NCBI GenBank assembly: GCA_002831545.1
Contig: CP025095.1
Span: 806,001-870,000 of the forward strand
DNA: 64,000 nt
Direction: 5' to 3'
Source of the DNA: Streptococcus suis
GTDB taxonomy: Bacteria; Bacillota; Bacilli; Lactobacillales; Streptococcaceae
Below are positions 31,764 to 41,390 of this stretch, in pieces. Position 1 is the stretch's first letter. The number at the start of each line of letters is the position of its first letter. A model generated the notes under the pieces. The model did not search any database. It had not been told where the DNA came from and worked only from the letters and a program-made list of their open reading frames with translations. A program made the position numbers and the translations under genes.

Positions 31764-31813
31764 AAAAACCTCCCTAACCCTATGCATATCAAGGGTTTAG
31801 CGAGGTTTTCTTT
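31764..31813 (-). terminator. Terminator of the IS1634-family transposase gene
   Basis: AAAACCTC.. and ..GAGGTTTT with inner CTAAACCCT/AGGGTTAG pairing; T-runs on both strands, so it also blocks the duplicated rodA promoter from reading into the transposase. Confidence 0.75.
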
Positions 31814-31818
31814 TTATA

Positions 31819-33573
31819 TCAAAAATGCGTACTTTTTCTCGATTTTGACGATTGTAAAATTTTTTTCATCTTTTTTTCGCTTAGAATTTGATAATCACTT
31901 CTGAATCCAAATGTCTGATGCAGCTGGTCAGTAATAGCCGTCCGAGTGTAGTTAGGTAGATAACCAAAACCAGGCAGATACTTAAAGGTGTATGAACGTA
32001 AGGTTTCAATGAGTTCAGTACATGTGAATTGCTTCTGAACCGCCAGCTCTAAGTAACGATAGAGTATAAGAGCAAGAAAGCAAGTTGTAAAGTGAGCAGA
32101 AATGCGATCTTCTCGACTTAAATAAACTGGTCTAGCTTTCAATTCATGCTTCATAATACGGAAACATTCTTCAATTTCCCATCTTCTCTGATTAATGGAA
32201 ACAATGGTCTCAATCGTATCGTCTAAGTTTGTTGTTACCGCATAAATTCCATCAAATCTAGCTTCAGAAACAATTCGTTCTTCATCCAACTCAATAAACG
32301 TTTTCTCAGCTATTTCTCCATCCCTTGTTGTCTCTGTTACTTTTAGGAAACGCTTAGGATCTGTAGATTGTTTCTTCTTGTAGTCAGCTGGTTTTCCAAT
32401 CCATTTTGAGGCACGTTGAATCTGGCGTTCGCGTATCTTTCTTTGGTAATCTCTGTATTTAGCTGAGAAGGTTACAATCAATCGTTGGTCTTCTAGCCCA
32501 TCTTGTGGTAAGGGGCATTCTTTGTAAAAGACTTGTCTATAGAGAAAGTCTTGATTACTTTCATCTAGTGCAGAAATATCATAGAATGTCTCGGACTTAT
32601 CTCCCATCAACCGCCAACCTGTAGAAGCTGTAGCCCAGTCTTTGTCTTCTTTCTTTAACTTTTTGATAGATTGAGTTGTGACAAAGGCTCTCCCGCTGAT
32701 ATTATTGTAGCGTTTGTTTCCAATAGAAGATAGTCCAGCATCTGTACAGACCACAAATTGAGCTTTTTCAAAATCCTTGATAATCTTCTTCTCCAAAGGT
32801 TTCATAGTCGTTTGTTCATTCGTATTACCAGGTGTGACGGAGAAAGCTAATGGAATTCCTTGAGAATCCATAAACAGCCCCATTTGAACGATTGGATTCG
32901 GTCGATGTTCCTTAGAATAGCCATATTGTCTCAGTTGCCCCTCCTCATCTTCTTCCTCAATTTCGAAATAGAAATTTGTACAGTCGTAATAGAGGACATC
33001 AGTTTTACGAGAGGAAAGTGCAGTTGAGTTTTTATAGAGTTGTTCTTGAATAAAGTCAGTTTCTTTGGCAATAATTTCTAATCCTCGGTAGAGGTGCTGG
33101 AGTTCCAGAGTTTTAGGTTCTAGGAGAGTTTGTGAAAAATGAGCAGTAGACCGTTTAGAGGATGGGAATAGGATTCTGCCGTAGAGGAGACGAGAAAGAA
33201 TGGTATCTAAGTGAAAACTAAAGTGATACCTCTTCTGAATATCTTGACAGATTTTATCCAATCCCAACTGATAATAGATATTCTGTAGAAATAAATATCC
33301 CCCATGATATTCATTTCGTTGATTTTGTTTCAACTGTTTATTCTCATGAAGTTTGACTAATATTTCTTGTTTATCTTCTTTATCAAGTTCGGTTAACTCT
33401 TTAGCCCGCAATTTTGCCCATTCCATTGGTTCCATTTCGGGATGTAGCTGTTGAAGAGTTTCATGATTGCCGAGATTTTCGACAATGGTTGATGTCCGTT
33501 TGTTTCCGACCTTGATATCTTTGATAATGGCATAGTTGATAGTATTTTTAGATACTGATTTTTTAACTCTCAT
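31819..33573 (-). CDS. IS1634-family (IS4-like) DDE transposase
   Basis: 584 residues from ATG 33573 behind GTGAGGTGCG. N-terminal part MRVKKSVSKNTINYAIIKDI; DDE core with VLYYDCTNFYFEIEEEDEEG, VVCTDAGLSS, and the YREK-type signature near NQRRWEIEECFRIMKHELKA. The frame is uninterrupted, so the protein may be active. Confidence 0.92.
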   Translation of the reverse strand: MRVKKSVSKNTINYAIIKDIKVGNKRTSTIVENLGNHETLQQLHPEMEPMEWAKLRAKELTELDKEDKQEILVKLHENKQLKQNQRNEYHGGYLFLQNIYYQLGLDKICQDIQKRYHFSFHLDTILSRLLYGRILFPSSKRSTAHFSQTLLEPKTLELQHLYRGLEIIAKETDFIQEQLYKNSTALSSRKTDVLYYDCTNFYFEIEEEDEEGQLRQYGYSKEHRPNPIVQMGLFMDSQGIPLAFSVTPGNTNEQTTMKPLEKKIIKDFEKAQFVVCTDAGLSSIGNKRYNNISGRAFVTTQSIKKLKKEDKDWATASTGWRLMGDKSETFYDISALDESNQDFLYRQVFYKECPLPQDGLEDQRLIVTFSAKYRDYQRKIRERQIQRASKWIGKPADYKKKQSTDPKRFLKVTETTRDGEIAEKTFIELDEERIVSEARFDGIYAVTTNLDDTIETIVSINQRRWEIEECFRIMKHELKARPVYLSREDRISAHFTTCFLALILYRYLELAVQKQFTCTELIETLRSYTFKYLPGFGYLPNYTRTAITDQLHQTFGFRSDYQILSEKKMKKILQSSKSRKSTHF

Positions 33574-33704
33574 GGATTCGCACCTCACTCTATTATACCA
33601 CAGTACGAGAAAGTACGCAATAAAAATGTGCGAGAATTTGACAAAAAAATAGCGTCACATCAACGTTTGTGACACTTTTGGTGGTTTCAAACCGTCAAAC
33701 TCCC

Positions 33705-33794
33705 GGCTACTTTTGATTTTCGTTGAGTATAAATCGTATCCCCTCAGATGTAACTAGATTTTTAGTTTCAATGAGAGATGATTTCTGCTATAAT
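33705..33794 (+). repeat. Right copy of the 90-bp direct repeat; carries the rodA promoter
   Basis: The copy next to rodA. It ends in the extended -10 TGCTATAAT (33786-33794), 28 bases before the rodA ATG. Confidence 0.92.
33786..33794 (+). promoter_or_regulatory. Extended -10 promoter of rodA
   Basis: TGCTATAAT with no strong -35, inside the duplicated 90 bases. The IS left it intact. Confidence 0.6.
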
Positions 33795-33822
33795 GGAACG
33801 AGTAAGAATTTGAAGTGAAAGT

Positions 33823-35052
33823 ATGAGGAAATTGATGAAAAATAGGGGAACAATCGATAGTCGAGTAGACTACTCACTTATTTTACCGGTCTTTTTTTTA
33901 TTAGTTGTGGGGATTATTTCTCTCTACATTGCGGTTAGTCAAGATTATCCGGATAATGTTGTACAGATGGTTGGTCAACAAATTGCTTGGATAGGAATTG
34001 GAACAGTGGTAGCTTTTTTGGTCATGTTCTTTTCCACTAAGTTTCTGTGGCAAATCACACCTTACTTGTACGTACTTGGGCTAGGACTTATGGTATTGCC
34101 TTTGTTTTTCTACAGTCCAGACTTAGTAGCGTCAACGGGAGCAAAAAACTGGGTAACGATTGGTGGAATGACTCTTTTTCAACCATCCGAATTTATGAAA
34201 ATAGCCTACATCATTATGTTGTCAAGGGTGATTGTCACCTTTCATAAATATTATCCAAATCGAAAAATTCGTGAGGATTTTATGTTGATTGGTTATATGA
34301 CACTGTTTACTATCCCAGTCTTGATTTTGTTGGCCTTACAGAAAGATTTAGGAACCTCCTTAGTATTTGTAGCAATCTTTAGCGGAATGCTTCTATTATC
34401 AGGAGTTTCTTGGAAAATTCTATTACCGACTGCCTTAACGGGGATCGTTTTGGTTGGTGGATTTATGCTGATTTTTATTTCTCCTGGTGGAACAACATTC
34501 CTCCACAATTTGGGGATGGACACTTATAAAATCAATCGTATTGCAGCCTGGCTTGATCCCTTTAAAAATGCCCAATCAACGACCTACCAGCAAGCTCAAA
34601 GTTTGATAGCTATCGGAAGTGGTGGCTTAAAAGGACTAGGTTTCAATAAAACAAATCTTCTTATACCTGTTCGAGAAAGTGATATGATTTTTACGGTGAT
34701 TGGAGAGGACTTTGGTTTTATTGGTGGGACGGTATTGATTGTACTATACTTGTTGCTCATTTATCGAATGCTGCGGGTAACGTTGAAGTCAAACAATCGA
34801 TACTACACCTACATATCAACTGGCTATATCATGATGCTCTTGTTCCATGTGTTTGAAAATGTTGGCGCTGCAACGGGTTTGTTGCCTTTAACAGGTATTC
34901 CTTTGCCGTTTATCTCCCAAGGTGGTTCGTCCATGGTTTCAAATCTGATTGGTGTTGGTCTAGTGCTGTCAATGGGGTATCAGTCACGACTAGCTGATGA
35001 GAAGGAAACAAGTCGATCACGTCGCTATAGAAAAATTACGATAAAACGTTAG
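33823..35052 (+). CDS. rodA: SEDS peptidoglycan polymerase RodA
   Basis: 409 residues, about ten membrane spans. SEDS signatures: GAKNWVTIGGMTLFQPSEFM, ALQKDLGTSLVF, RIAAWLDPF, EDFGFIGGTVLIVLYL and GLLPLTGIPLPFISQGGSSM. RodA polymerises glycan strands with a class B PBP in peripheral wall growth. The order rodA - DJ-1 - gyrB - ezrA matches other streptococci, which favours RodA over FtsW. Basic C-terminal tail (SRSRRYRKITIKR). Confidence 0.9.
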   Translation: MRKLMKNRGTIDSRVDYSLILPVFFLLVVGIISLYIAVSQDYPDNVVQMVGQQIAWIGIGTVVAFLVMFFSTKFLWQITPYLYVLGLGLMVLPLFFYSPDLVASTGAKNWVTIGGMTLFQPSEFMKIAYIIMLSRVIVTFHKYYPNRKIREDFMLIGYMTLFTIPVLILLALQKDLGTSLVFVAIFSGMLLLSGVSWKILLPTALTGIVLVGGFMLIFISPGGTTFLHNLGMDTYKINRIAAWLDPFKNAQSTTYQQAQSLIAIGSGGLKGLGFNKTNLLIPVRESDMIFTVIGEDFGFIGGTVLIVLYLLLIYRMLRVTLKSNNRYYTYISTGYIMMLLFHVFENVGAATGLLPLTGIPLPFISQGGSSMVSNLIGVGLVLSMGYQSRLADEKETSRSRRYRKITIKR

Positions 35053-35065
35053 AAAGTTGGTTTAT

Positions 35066-35605
35066 ATGACAAGAGTTGCGGTTGTTTTAGCCGATGGTTT
35101 TGAAGAAATCGAAGCATTGGCCCCTGTAGATGTATTACGTCGAGCTCATTTTGACTGTCAGATTGTTGGTTTAGATAGTCATGAAGTGGAGGGATCGCAC
35201 GGTATTCGTGTTCAAACTGACCAAGTCTTTGATGGAGACCTGTCTTCCTTTGATCTGATTGTTTTACCAGGAGGAATGCCAGGTTCTGTTCACCTTAGAG
35301 ATTCAGAGTCCCTGATTACAGAATTGCAAAGAGCGGTTGCATCAGGAAAATCAGTAGCAGCAATCTGTGCGGCTCCAATTGTTCTGGATAAGGCTGGTTT
35401 GCTAGATAGTCGTCACTATACATGTTTCCCAGGGAAAGAAAAAGACATTCCGTCAGGTATTCATCTGGAAGAGGATGTGGTTGTTGATGGTCCAATTATC
35501 ACTAGCCGAGGTGCTGGAACAAGTTTGGATTTCGCCTATAAATTGGTTGATTTATTTGGTGGAGATGGGGAAAGCCTAGCTCAAACAATGGTTTATCATC
35601 GTTAA
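35066..35605 (+). CDS. DJ-1/PfpI (ThiJ) family protein
   Basis: 179 residues from ATG 35066. The fold markers are ADGFEEIEALAPVDVLRRA, VLPGGMPGS and the nucleophile elbow AAICAAPIVL with Cys101; the acid partner is the Glu in GFEEIE. Members act as glyoxalases or protein/nucleotide deglycases or stress chaperones; the substrate is not readable here. It follows rodA by 13 bases, in the same operon. Confidence 0.88.
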   Translation: MTRVAVVLADGFEEIEALAPVDVLRRAHFDCQIVGLDSHEVEGSHGIRVQTDQVFDGDLSSFDLIVLPGGMPGSVHLRDSESLITELQRAVASGKSVAAICAAPIVLDKAGLLDSRHYTCFPGKEKDIPSGIHLEEDVVVDGPIITSRGAGTSLDFAYKLVDLFGGDGESLAQTMVYHR

Positions 35606-35667
35606 AGTAATGAAGAAGATGGAGCTAATGTTTCCTCTTCTTTTTTCTATCAAAATATTAGAAAATA

Positions 35668-35676
35668 TGGTATAAT
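35668..35676 (+). promoter_or_regulatory. Extended -10 promoter of gyrB
   Basis: TGGTATAAT (35668-35676) with poor -35, giving a leader of about 105 bases before the gyrB ATG. Confidence 0.5.
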
Positions 35677-35786
35677 GAAGGGTATTCGTTAGAATGATTT
35701 TTGCTCTAAAAATATGTCTCGCTTTTATCTAGATGGATTGGCTTTTCTATTTTTAAGGAGCAACAAATAGAAAATAAGGAAAAGAA

Positions 35787-37739
35787 ATGACAGAAGAAAT
35801 CAAAGATTTACAAGAGAAGGCTCAAGAATATGATGCCAGTCAGATTCAAGTCTTGGAAGGTCTTGAAGCTGTTCGAATGCGTCCAGGGATGTATATCGGC
35901 TCAACATCTAAAGAAGGTCTCCATCACTTGGTTTGGGAAATTGTCGACAACTCAATCGATGAGGCACTGGCTGGTTTTGCGGATAAAATTGAAGTTTATA
36001 TTGAGCCAGATAACTCCATCACGGTTATTGATAATGGACGTGGGATTCCGGTAGATATTCAGGAAAAAACTGGTCGTCCAGCGGTAGAAACTGTCTTTAC
36101 AGTGCTCCATGCAGGTGGTAAATTTGGCGGAGGCGGTTATAAGGTCTCAGGTGGATTGCACGGCGTAGGTTCATCAGTCGTAAACGCCCTATCTACTCAG
36201 CTAGACGTCCATGTCTACAAAAATGGTCAGGTATATTTCCAAGAGTATAAACGAGGTGAAGTCGTTGCAGATTTGGAGGTTGTTGGAGAAACAGACCGTT
36301 CTGGTACAACTGTACATTTTACACCTGATCCAGAAATTTTTACTGAGACGACTGAGTTCGACTTTGCAAAATTAAATAAGCGGATCCAAGAATTGGCCTT
36401 CCTAAATCGTGGTTTAAATCTCTCTATTACGGACAAACGTGAGGGAGTAGAGCAAACAAAGGAATATCACTATGAAGGTGGTATTGCTTCCTACGTTGAG
36501 TATCTTAATGAGAACAAGGATGTCATTTTTGAGACCCCTATCTATACAGAAGGTGAAATGGATGATATTACCGTTGAGGTTGCCATGCAATATACGACGA
36601 GTTATCATGAAAACGTAGTTAGTTTTGCCAACAATATTCACACACATGAAGGTGGTACCCATGAGCAAGGATTCCGTACAGCTCTGACACGTGTTATCAA
36701 CGACTACGCCAAGAAAAATAAAATTCTCAAAGAAAATGAGGATAATTTGACTGGTGAGGATGTGCGTGAAGGCTTGACAGCGGTCATTTCTGTTAAGCAC
36801 CCAGGTCCTCAATTTGAGGGACAAACTAAGACAAAACTTGGGAATAGTGAAGTGGTCAAAATTACCAACCGCCTTTTCTCTGATGCCTTTGCAGAATTTC
36901 TTTTGGAAAATCCACAGATTGCTAGACGGATTGTTGAAAAAGGGATTTTGGCAAGCAAGGCTCGTATTGCTGCTAAGCGTGCGCGTGAGGTAACTCGTAA
37001 GAAATCGGGTCTTGAAATCTCAAACCTCCCAGGTAAGTTAGCAGACTGTTCCTCAAATGATGCAACGAAGACAGAGCTTTTCATCGTTGAGGGGGACTCA
37101 GCCGGTGGTTCAGCTAAATCCGGTCGCGACCGTGAATTTCAGGCTATTTTACCGATTCGTGGTAAGATTTTGAACGTAGAAAAAGCCAGCATGGACAAGA
37201 TTTTGGCCAACGAAGAAATCCGTAGTCTATTTACAGCTATGGGAACTGGCTTTGGTGCTGATTTCGACGTTAGCAAGGCACGTTATCAAAAATTAGTCAT
37301 TATGACAGATGCCGATGTCGATGGTGCCCATATTCGGACACTCCTTCTGACATTATTTTACCGCTACATGCGTCCTGTTGTAGAAGCGGGATACGTATAT
37401 ATCGCTCAACCACCTATTTACGGTATCAAGGTTGGAAGTGAGATAAAAGAATATATTCAACCTGGGGTTAATCAAGAGCAAGAATTGCAAGATGCCTTAG
37501 AAAGACATAGTACGGGACGGTCCAAGCCAACGATCCAACGTTACAAAGGTTTGGGAGAAATGGATGATCATCAGTTGTGGGAAACTACGATGAATCCTGA
37601 AAATCGTCTCATGGCACGCGTTTCAGTTGATGATGCGGCAGAAGCCGATAAGATTTTTGACATGTTAATGGGGGATAAGGTTGAACCTCGTCGAGAGTTT
37701 ATCGAGGAAAATGCTGTTTATTCAACATTGGATGTCTAA
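35787..37739 (+). CDS. gyrB: DNA gyrase subunit B
   Basis: 650 residues. GHKL ATPase: [37 protein letters not shown]; transducer; [21 protein letters not shown] and [10 protein letters not shown]-terminal YKGLGEMD and [14 protein letters not shown]. Length and motifs separate it from ParE. With GyrA it supercoils DNA. Confidence 0.97.
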   Translation: MTEEIKDLQEKAQEYDASQIQVLEGLEAVRMRPGMYIGSTSKEGLHHLVWEIVDNSIDEALAGFADKIEVYIEPDNSITVIDNGRGIPVDIQEKTGRPAVETVFTVLHAGGKFGGGGYKVSGGLHGVGSSVVNALSTQLDVHVYKNGQVYFQEYKRGEVVADLEVVGETDRSGTTVHFTPDPEIFTETTEFDFAKLNKRIQELAFLNRGLNLSITDKREGVEQTKEYHYEGGIASYVEYLNENKDVIFETPIYTEGEMDDITVEVAMQYTTSYHENVVSFANNIHTHEGGTHEQGFRTALTRVINDYAKKNKILKENEDNLTGEDVREGLTAVISVKHPGPQFEGQTKTKLGNSEVVKITNRLFSDAFAEFLLENPQIARRIVEKGILASKARIAAKRAREVTRKKSGLEISNLPGKLADCSSNDATKTELFIVEGDSAGGSAKSGRDREFQAILPIRGKILNVEKASMDKILANEEIRSLFTAMGTGFGADFDVSKARYQKLVIMTDADVDGAHIRTLLLTLFYRYMRPVVEAGYVYIAQPPIYGIKVGSEIKEYIQPGVNQEQELQDALERHSTGRSKPTIQRYKGLGEMDDHQLWETTMNPENRLMARVSVDDAAEADKIFDMLMGDKVEPRREFIEENAVYSTLDV

Positions 37740-37777
37740 AAACTAAAAAAACAAGTGCATATACTAGAGATTTATGG

Positions 37778-37783
37778 TATAAT
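37778..37783 (+). promoter_or_regulatory. Extended -10 promoter of ezrA
   Basis: TGGTATAAT with hexamer 37778-37783, about 45 bases before the ezrA ATG; the gyrB and rodA promoters have the same extended -10 form. Confidence 0.5.
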
Positions 37784-37827
37784 TAAGCGATATTTTCTAG
37801 TAATTACTATGAGCTAAGGAGATTTAC

Positions 37828-39552
37828 ATGCCTACAGGAACAATCATCTTAATCGTTTCGATTGTTATTATTTTAATCATTGCCTATGTAGCTTGCCTGA
37901 TTGTTCGTAAACGAAATGACAACCTTTTGGTTGCATTGGAAGAACGTAAGGAAGAGCTATTTAACCTTCCAGTTAATGAAGAAGTCGAAGCTGTCAAAGC
38001 ACTTCATTTGATTGGTCAAAGTCAGGTGTCATTCCGTGAATGGAATCAAAAATGGGTTGATTTGTCACTCAATTCATTTGCCGACATTGAAAATCATATC
38101 TTTGAGGCAGAAGGCTATAACAATGCTTTTCGCTTTGTGAGTGCAAAGAACGCTATCGACAGTATCGAAAGCCAAATTGATTTAATTGAAGAAGACATCG
38201 CCTCTATCCGTCATGGTTTGATGGAGTTGAAGGAGCAAGAAGAGAAAAACTCTGGTCGTGTAAAACATGCGTTAAACTTGTTCGATAGTTTGCAGGAAGC
38301 TGTTCGTGAAAATCCAGATAGCTACGGTGAGACATTACCAGAACTTGAGAAACAATTGAAAAATATTGAAGTTGAGTTTTCTGAATTTGTGATGCTCAAT
38401 TCCTCAGGTGACCCGATTGAAGCTTCTGAAATCCTTGATAAGGCTGAAGAGCATATGATTGCTCTCAATCAAATCATGGATCGCATTCCAAGTTTGATTG
38501 AACGAGTTACAAAAGATTTCCCAGAGCAATTGGAAGATTTGGAGTCGGGTTATCGTAAACTGGTTGAGCAGAATTATTTGTTCACAGAAGCTAACATCGA
38601 GTCACAGTTCCAAAATATTCGCGTTTCAATTCGTGAAAACACTGCTTTGATTGTTTCCTTTGATTTGGATGCCGCAGAAGCTGAAAATGAGGGAATTCAA
38701 GCAAAAATTGATCATTTGTATAAAGTCTTCAATCGTGAAATCGAAGCGAATAAGGAAGCTGTTAAGATTAGTAAAAACTTGCCAAAATTCTTGGAGCATG
38801 TTGTCCAAAATACACAGCTCTTGGATGAGGAAAGCCAACGCCTAAACGCAACTTACTTGCTAGCAGATAGCAAACTTTCACGTATCAATCAGCTTAAAGC
38901 TCGTTTGGAATCGATTGAAATTGTTGTTACAGAAAGTGTGGAAGACATTGAAAATCCACAAGTTGCATATTCTATTTTGAAAGAGCGTTTGGATCATTCA
39001 TTGGCAAGTTTGAAAGAAATCGAAGAGGAGCAGCTTGTTTTAGCTGACTATCTGAAATCACAAGAATTGTCAGAGAACACAGCGCGTAAGAAAGCTACAC
39101 TTTATATCAACAAATTGCATACCCTTAAGCGTTATATGGAAAAACGCAACCTTCCAGGAATTCCAGCTGAATTTTTAACAAACTTCTTTAGAACGAGCGA
39201 TCATGTGGAAGCCTTGATTGCCGAGTTAGACTATAAACGAATCAATATCGAAGTTGTTAACCGTTTGTTGGAAAATGCAACGTATGATATGAATCAATTG
39301 GAAGAGTTGGCGTATTTGATTGTGCAAAATGCGACTTTAACAGAGCAGTTGCTACAATACTCTAACCGTTATCGTTCATTCGATGAAAGTGTGCAAAAAG
39401 CATTTAACCGTTCATTATCAATTTTTGAAAAGGATTTTGATTACCAAGCAGCATTTGAAGAAATTTCATTTGCTCTGGAAACAGTTGAACCTGGTGTAAC
39501 AGAGCGTTTTGTACGTTCATACGAAAAAACTCGCGAAGCCATTCGCTACTAG
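37828..39552 (+). CDS. ezrA: Septation ring formation regulator EzrA
   Basis: 574 residues. One N-terminal membrane anchor ([20 protein letters not shown], residues 5-25) and then long spectrin-like coiled-coil repeats to the end. EzrA binds FtsZ and wall synthesis proteins at mid-cell. The position behind gyrB is the standard streptococcal location. Confidence 0.94.
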   Translation: MPTGTIILIVSIVIILIIAYVACLIVRKRNDNLLVALEERKEELFNLPVNEEVEAVKALHLIGQSQVSFREWNQKWVDLSLNSFADIENHIFEAEGYNNAFRFVSAKNAIDSIESQIDLIEEDIASIRHGLMELKEQEEKNSGRVKHALNLFDSLQEAVRENPDSYGETLPELEKQLKNIEVEFSEFVMLNSSGDPIEASEILDKAEEHMIALNQIMDRIPSLIERVTKDFPEQLEDLESGYRKLVEQNYLFTEANIESQFQNIRVSIRENTALIVSFDLDAAEAENEGIQAKIDHLYKVFNREIEANKEAVKISKNLPKFLEHVVQNTQLLDEESQRLNATYLLADSKLSRINQLKARLESIEIVVTESVEDIENPQVAYSILKERLDHSLASLKEIEEEQLVLADYLKSQELSENTARKKATLYINKLHTLKRYMEKRNLPGIPAEFLTNFFRTSDHVEALIAELDYKRINIEVVNRLLENATYDMNQLEELAYLIVQNATLTEQLLQYSNRYRSFDESVQKAFNRSLSIFEKDFDYQAAFEEISFALETVEPGVTERFVRSYEKTREAIRY

Positions 39553-39603
39553 ATAAAAAGCCATTTGGCTTTTTATTTTTATACTTTGAAAGGAATATCG
39601 GAG

Positions 39604-40239
39604 ATGACAACTGGATTATTAGTTATGGATGTTGATTCAACATTAATTTTGGAAGAAGGAATAGATTTACTTGGAGAAGAGGCCGATTTAGGAGCGCAAG
39701 TTGCAGCAATTACCGAACGTGCTATGCGTGGGGAATTGGATTTTGAAGAAGCCTTACGTGAACGTGTGGCGTTGTTAAAGGGTCTGCCTGTTTCTGTGTT
39801 TGATCGAATTATCAAAAAAATCCACTTTACGCCTGGAGCAGCAGAATTAGTCTCAGAGTTAAAAATGCGAGGCTATAAGGTAGCAGTCGTTTCAGGCGGG
39901 TTTCATGAAACAGTCGATCGACTAGCTGCACAGTTAGAGTTAGACTATGTTCGGGCTAATCGATTAGAAGTAGTAGATGGAGTCTTGACTGGACAAGTAT
40001 TGGGTAAAATTGTAACGAAAGATACTAAAAAAGCATGTTTAGAAGAATGGGCGGCAGAAAATGGGCTGAGTCTATCTCAAACGATTGCCATGGGGGATGG
40101 AGCAAATGATCTACCAATGATTCAACGAGCAGGAGTTGGAGTAGCTTTCTGTGCTAAACCGATTGTCCAAGAACAGGCGCCCTACCAAATAAATGAAAAA
40201 AATCTCTATAAACTAATAGAGATTTTAGATAGTAAATAA
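39604..40239 (+). CDS. serB: Phosphoserine phosphatase
   Basis: 211 residues from ATG 39604 (AAAGGAATATCGGAG). HAD motifs: LVMDVDSTLI (DxDST, nucleophile in residues 7-11), VVSGGFHETVDRLA, and GDGANDLPMIQRAG. It makes serine from phosphoserine as the last step of serine synthesis. No ACT domain. Confidence 0.9.
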   Translation: MTTGLLVMDVDSTLILEEGIDLLGEEADLGAQVAAITERAMRGELDFEEALRERVALLKGLPVSVFDRIIKKIHFTPGAAELVSELKMRGYKVAVVSGGFHETVDRLAAQLELDYVRANRLEVVDGVLTGQVLGKIVTKDTKKACLEEWAAENGLSLSQTIAMGDGANDLPMIQRAGVGVAFCAKPIVQEQAPYQINEKNLYKLIEILDSK

Positions 40240-40630
40240 TGGGAGCGGGAAAGAACTCGACTGGTCAAAAAAGAGTTCGTCAACAATTTTTCGTTTTAAG
40301 TTGTTGAGCTGAAACAGTCTATTCCCAGACATCAATTTATGTGAGCTGACTGCCGTCAGCTTATATCTCCCACTTTAAAAGGTCTCCCAGACCTTTTAAA
40401 CTCCCGCCCCCGCACAGCTCAAAAGGTTCAGTGAACCTTTTGAGGTTGGAAATAGAGCGAACTTTGTTCGCAACAGTCGTAATTGTCAGATTTGGAGTGT
40501 AAAACACTTTGCTTCGCAAATCTTATCTCCAACCTTTAACAGTCCACTGGACTGTTAAACCCAATCAACCACTGCGCTGAGATGTTGACACGAACCCTGA
40601 GAAGCGAGGTTGGTCTTTTTGCCCAGCCTC
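40240..40630. repeat. Modular composite repeat C, long form
   Basis: Fills the space between serB and the HAD gene. Constant blocks GGGAGCGGGAAAGAACTCGA, GTTGTTGAGCTGA, GCCCCCGCACAGCTC, AGAGCGAACTTTGTTCGC and GACACGAACCCTGAGAAGCG alternate with different perfect palindromes (AAAAGGTCT-CCC-AGACCTTTT, CAAAAGGTTC-AGT-GAACCTTTTG, TTTAACAGTCCA-CTGGACTGTTAA). Related copies lie at 61980-62216 (inverted) and 62853-62976. It may act as terminators; no gene is seen. Confidence 0.7.
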
Positions 40631-40632
40631 TT

Positions 40633-41283
40633 CTATTCTGTTGTCAGTAAAACCTTTTTCAAATCTTGGACGGTTTCGACTATCATGGTGGCCCCGGCCT
40701 TTTCAAATTCCTGTTTGCTCCCATAGCCGTAAAGAACACCGATGGCGGGAAGTTGGTGCATGCGTGCTCCTTCAATATCATGTTCCCTATCTCCAATCAT
40801 CACAGCATGTTTTGGAAATGCTTCTAATTGATTTATAGCATGGCCGATGACGTCCGCCTTACTGATGCGACTACTATCCAGACTAGCACCGGCAATGACA
40901 TCAAAGTAGTGAGCGATACCAAAATGTTCTAGAATCTGTTTGGCAAATATTTCTGGCTTTGAGGTAGCAATTACTAGTGTTTTTCCAGCCGTTCTCAATT
41001 CTTCAAGCAGAGGGATGATTCCAGGATAGAGTTGATTTTCAAACATTCCTTTTTCTTTAAAATAGACACGGAAAGCATCAACTGCACTTTGTGTATCTTC
41101 AGGGCTGAGTTGGTAGAATCGTGAAAAAGATTCATAGAGTGGCGGGCCGATGAATCGGTTTAAATTGGCTGTATCTGGTTCTTCAATTCCCATTTTTTCT
41201 AGTGCGTAGGCGACGGAGTTTAAGATTCCTTGTCCAGAATCAGTAAGAGTTCCATCTAAGTCAAATAATATAGTTTGATACAT
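40633..41283 (-). CDS. HAD-family phosphatase, Gph/PgmB-like
   Basis: 216 residues. Motif I FDLDGTLTDSGQG, cap domain 15-85, motif II VIATSKPE, motif IV VMIGDREHDIEGAR. The closest class is phosphoglycolate phosphatase-like or pyrophosphatase PpaX-like; substrate uncertain. It converges on serB across repeat C. Confidence 0.85.
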   Translation of the reverse strand: MYQTILFDLDGTLTDSGQGILNSVAYALEKMGIEEPDTANLNRFIGPPLYESFSRFYQLSPEDTQSAVDAFRVYFKEKGMFENQLYPGIIPLLEELRTAGKTLVIATSKPEIFAKQILEHFGIAHYFDVIAGASLDSSRISKADVIGHAINQLEAFPKHAVMIGDREHDIEGARMHQLPAIGVLYGYGSKQEFEKAGATMIVETVQDLKKVLLTTE

Positions 41284-41390
41284 ACTTATCTCCTTTCTTT
41301 CAGTATAACACAGACGATGAAAAACAGAAAAGATTTATTGAAAGCTGAATAGGAGCGTGATATACTAATAATATAAAGGAGGTTAGTACC

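Larger units (their letters stand above)
31739..33704. mobile_element. IS1634-family insertion sequence (about 1.97 kb)
   Basis: One transposase on the minus strand, a terminator behind it (31764-31813) and imperfect ends sharing TTTGACAGTTT / TTTGACGGTTT. It is framed by 90-bp identical direct repeats. IS1634 and IS1549 elements are known for unusually long, variable target duplications, which fits. It sits 90 bases upstream of the rodA promoter. Confidence 0.88.
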
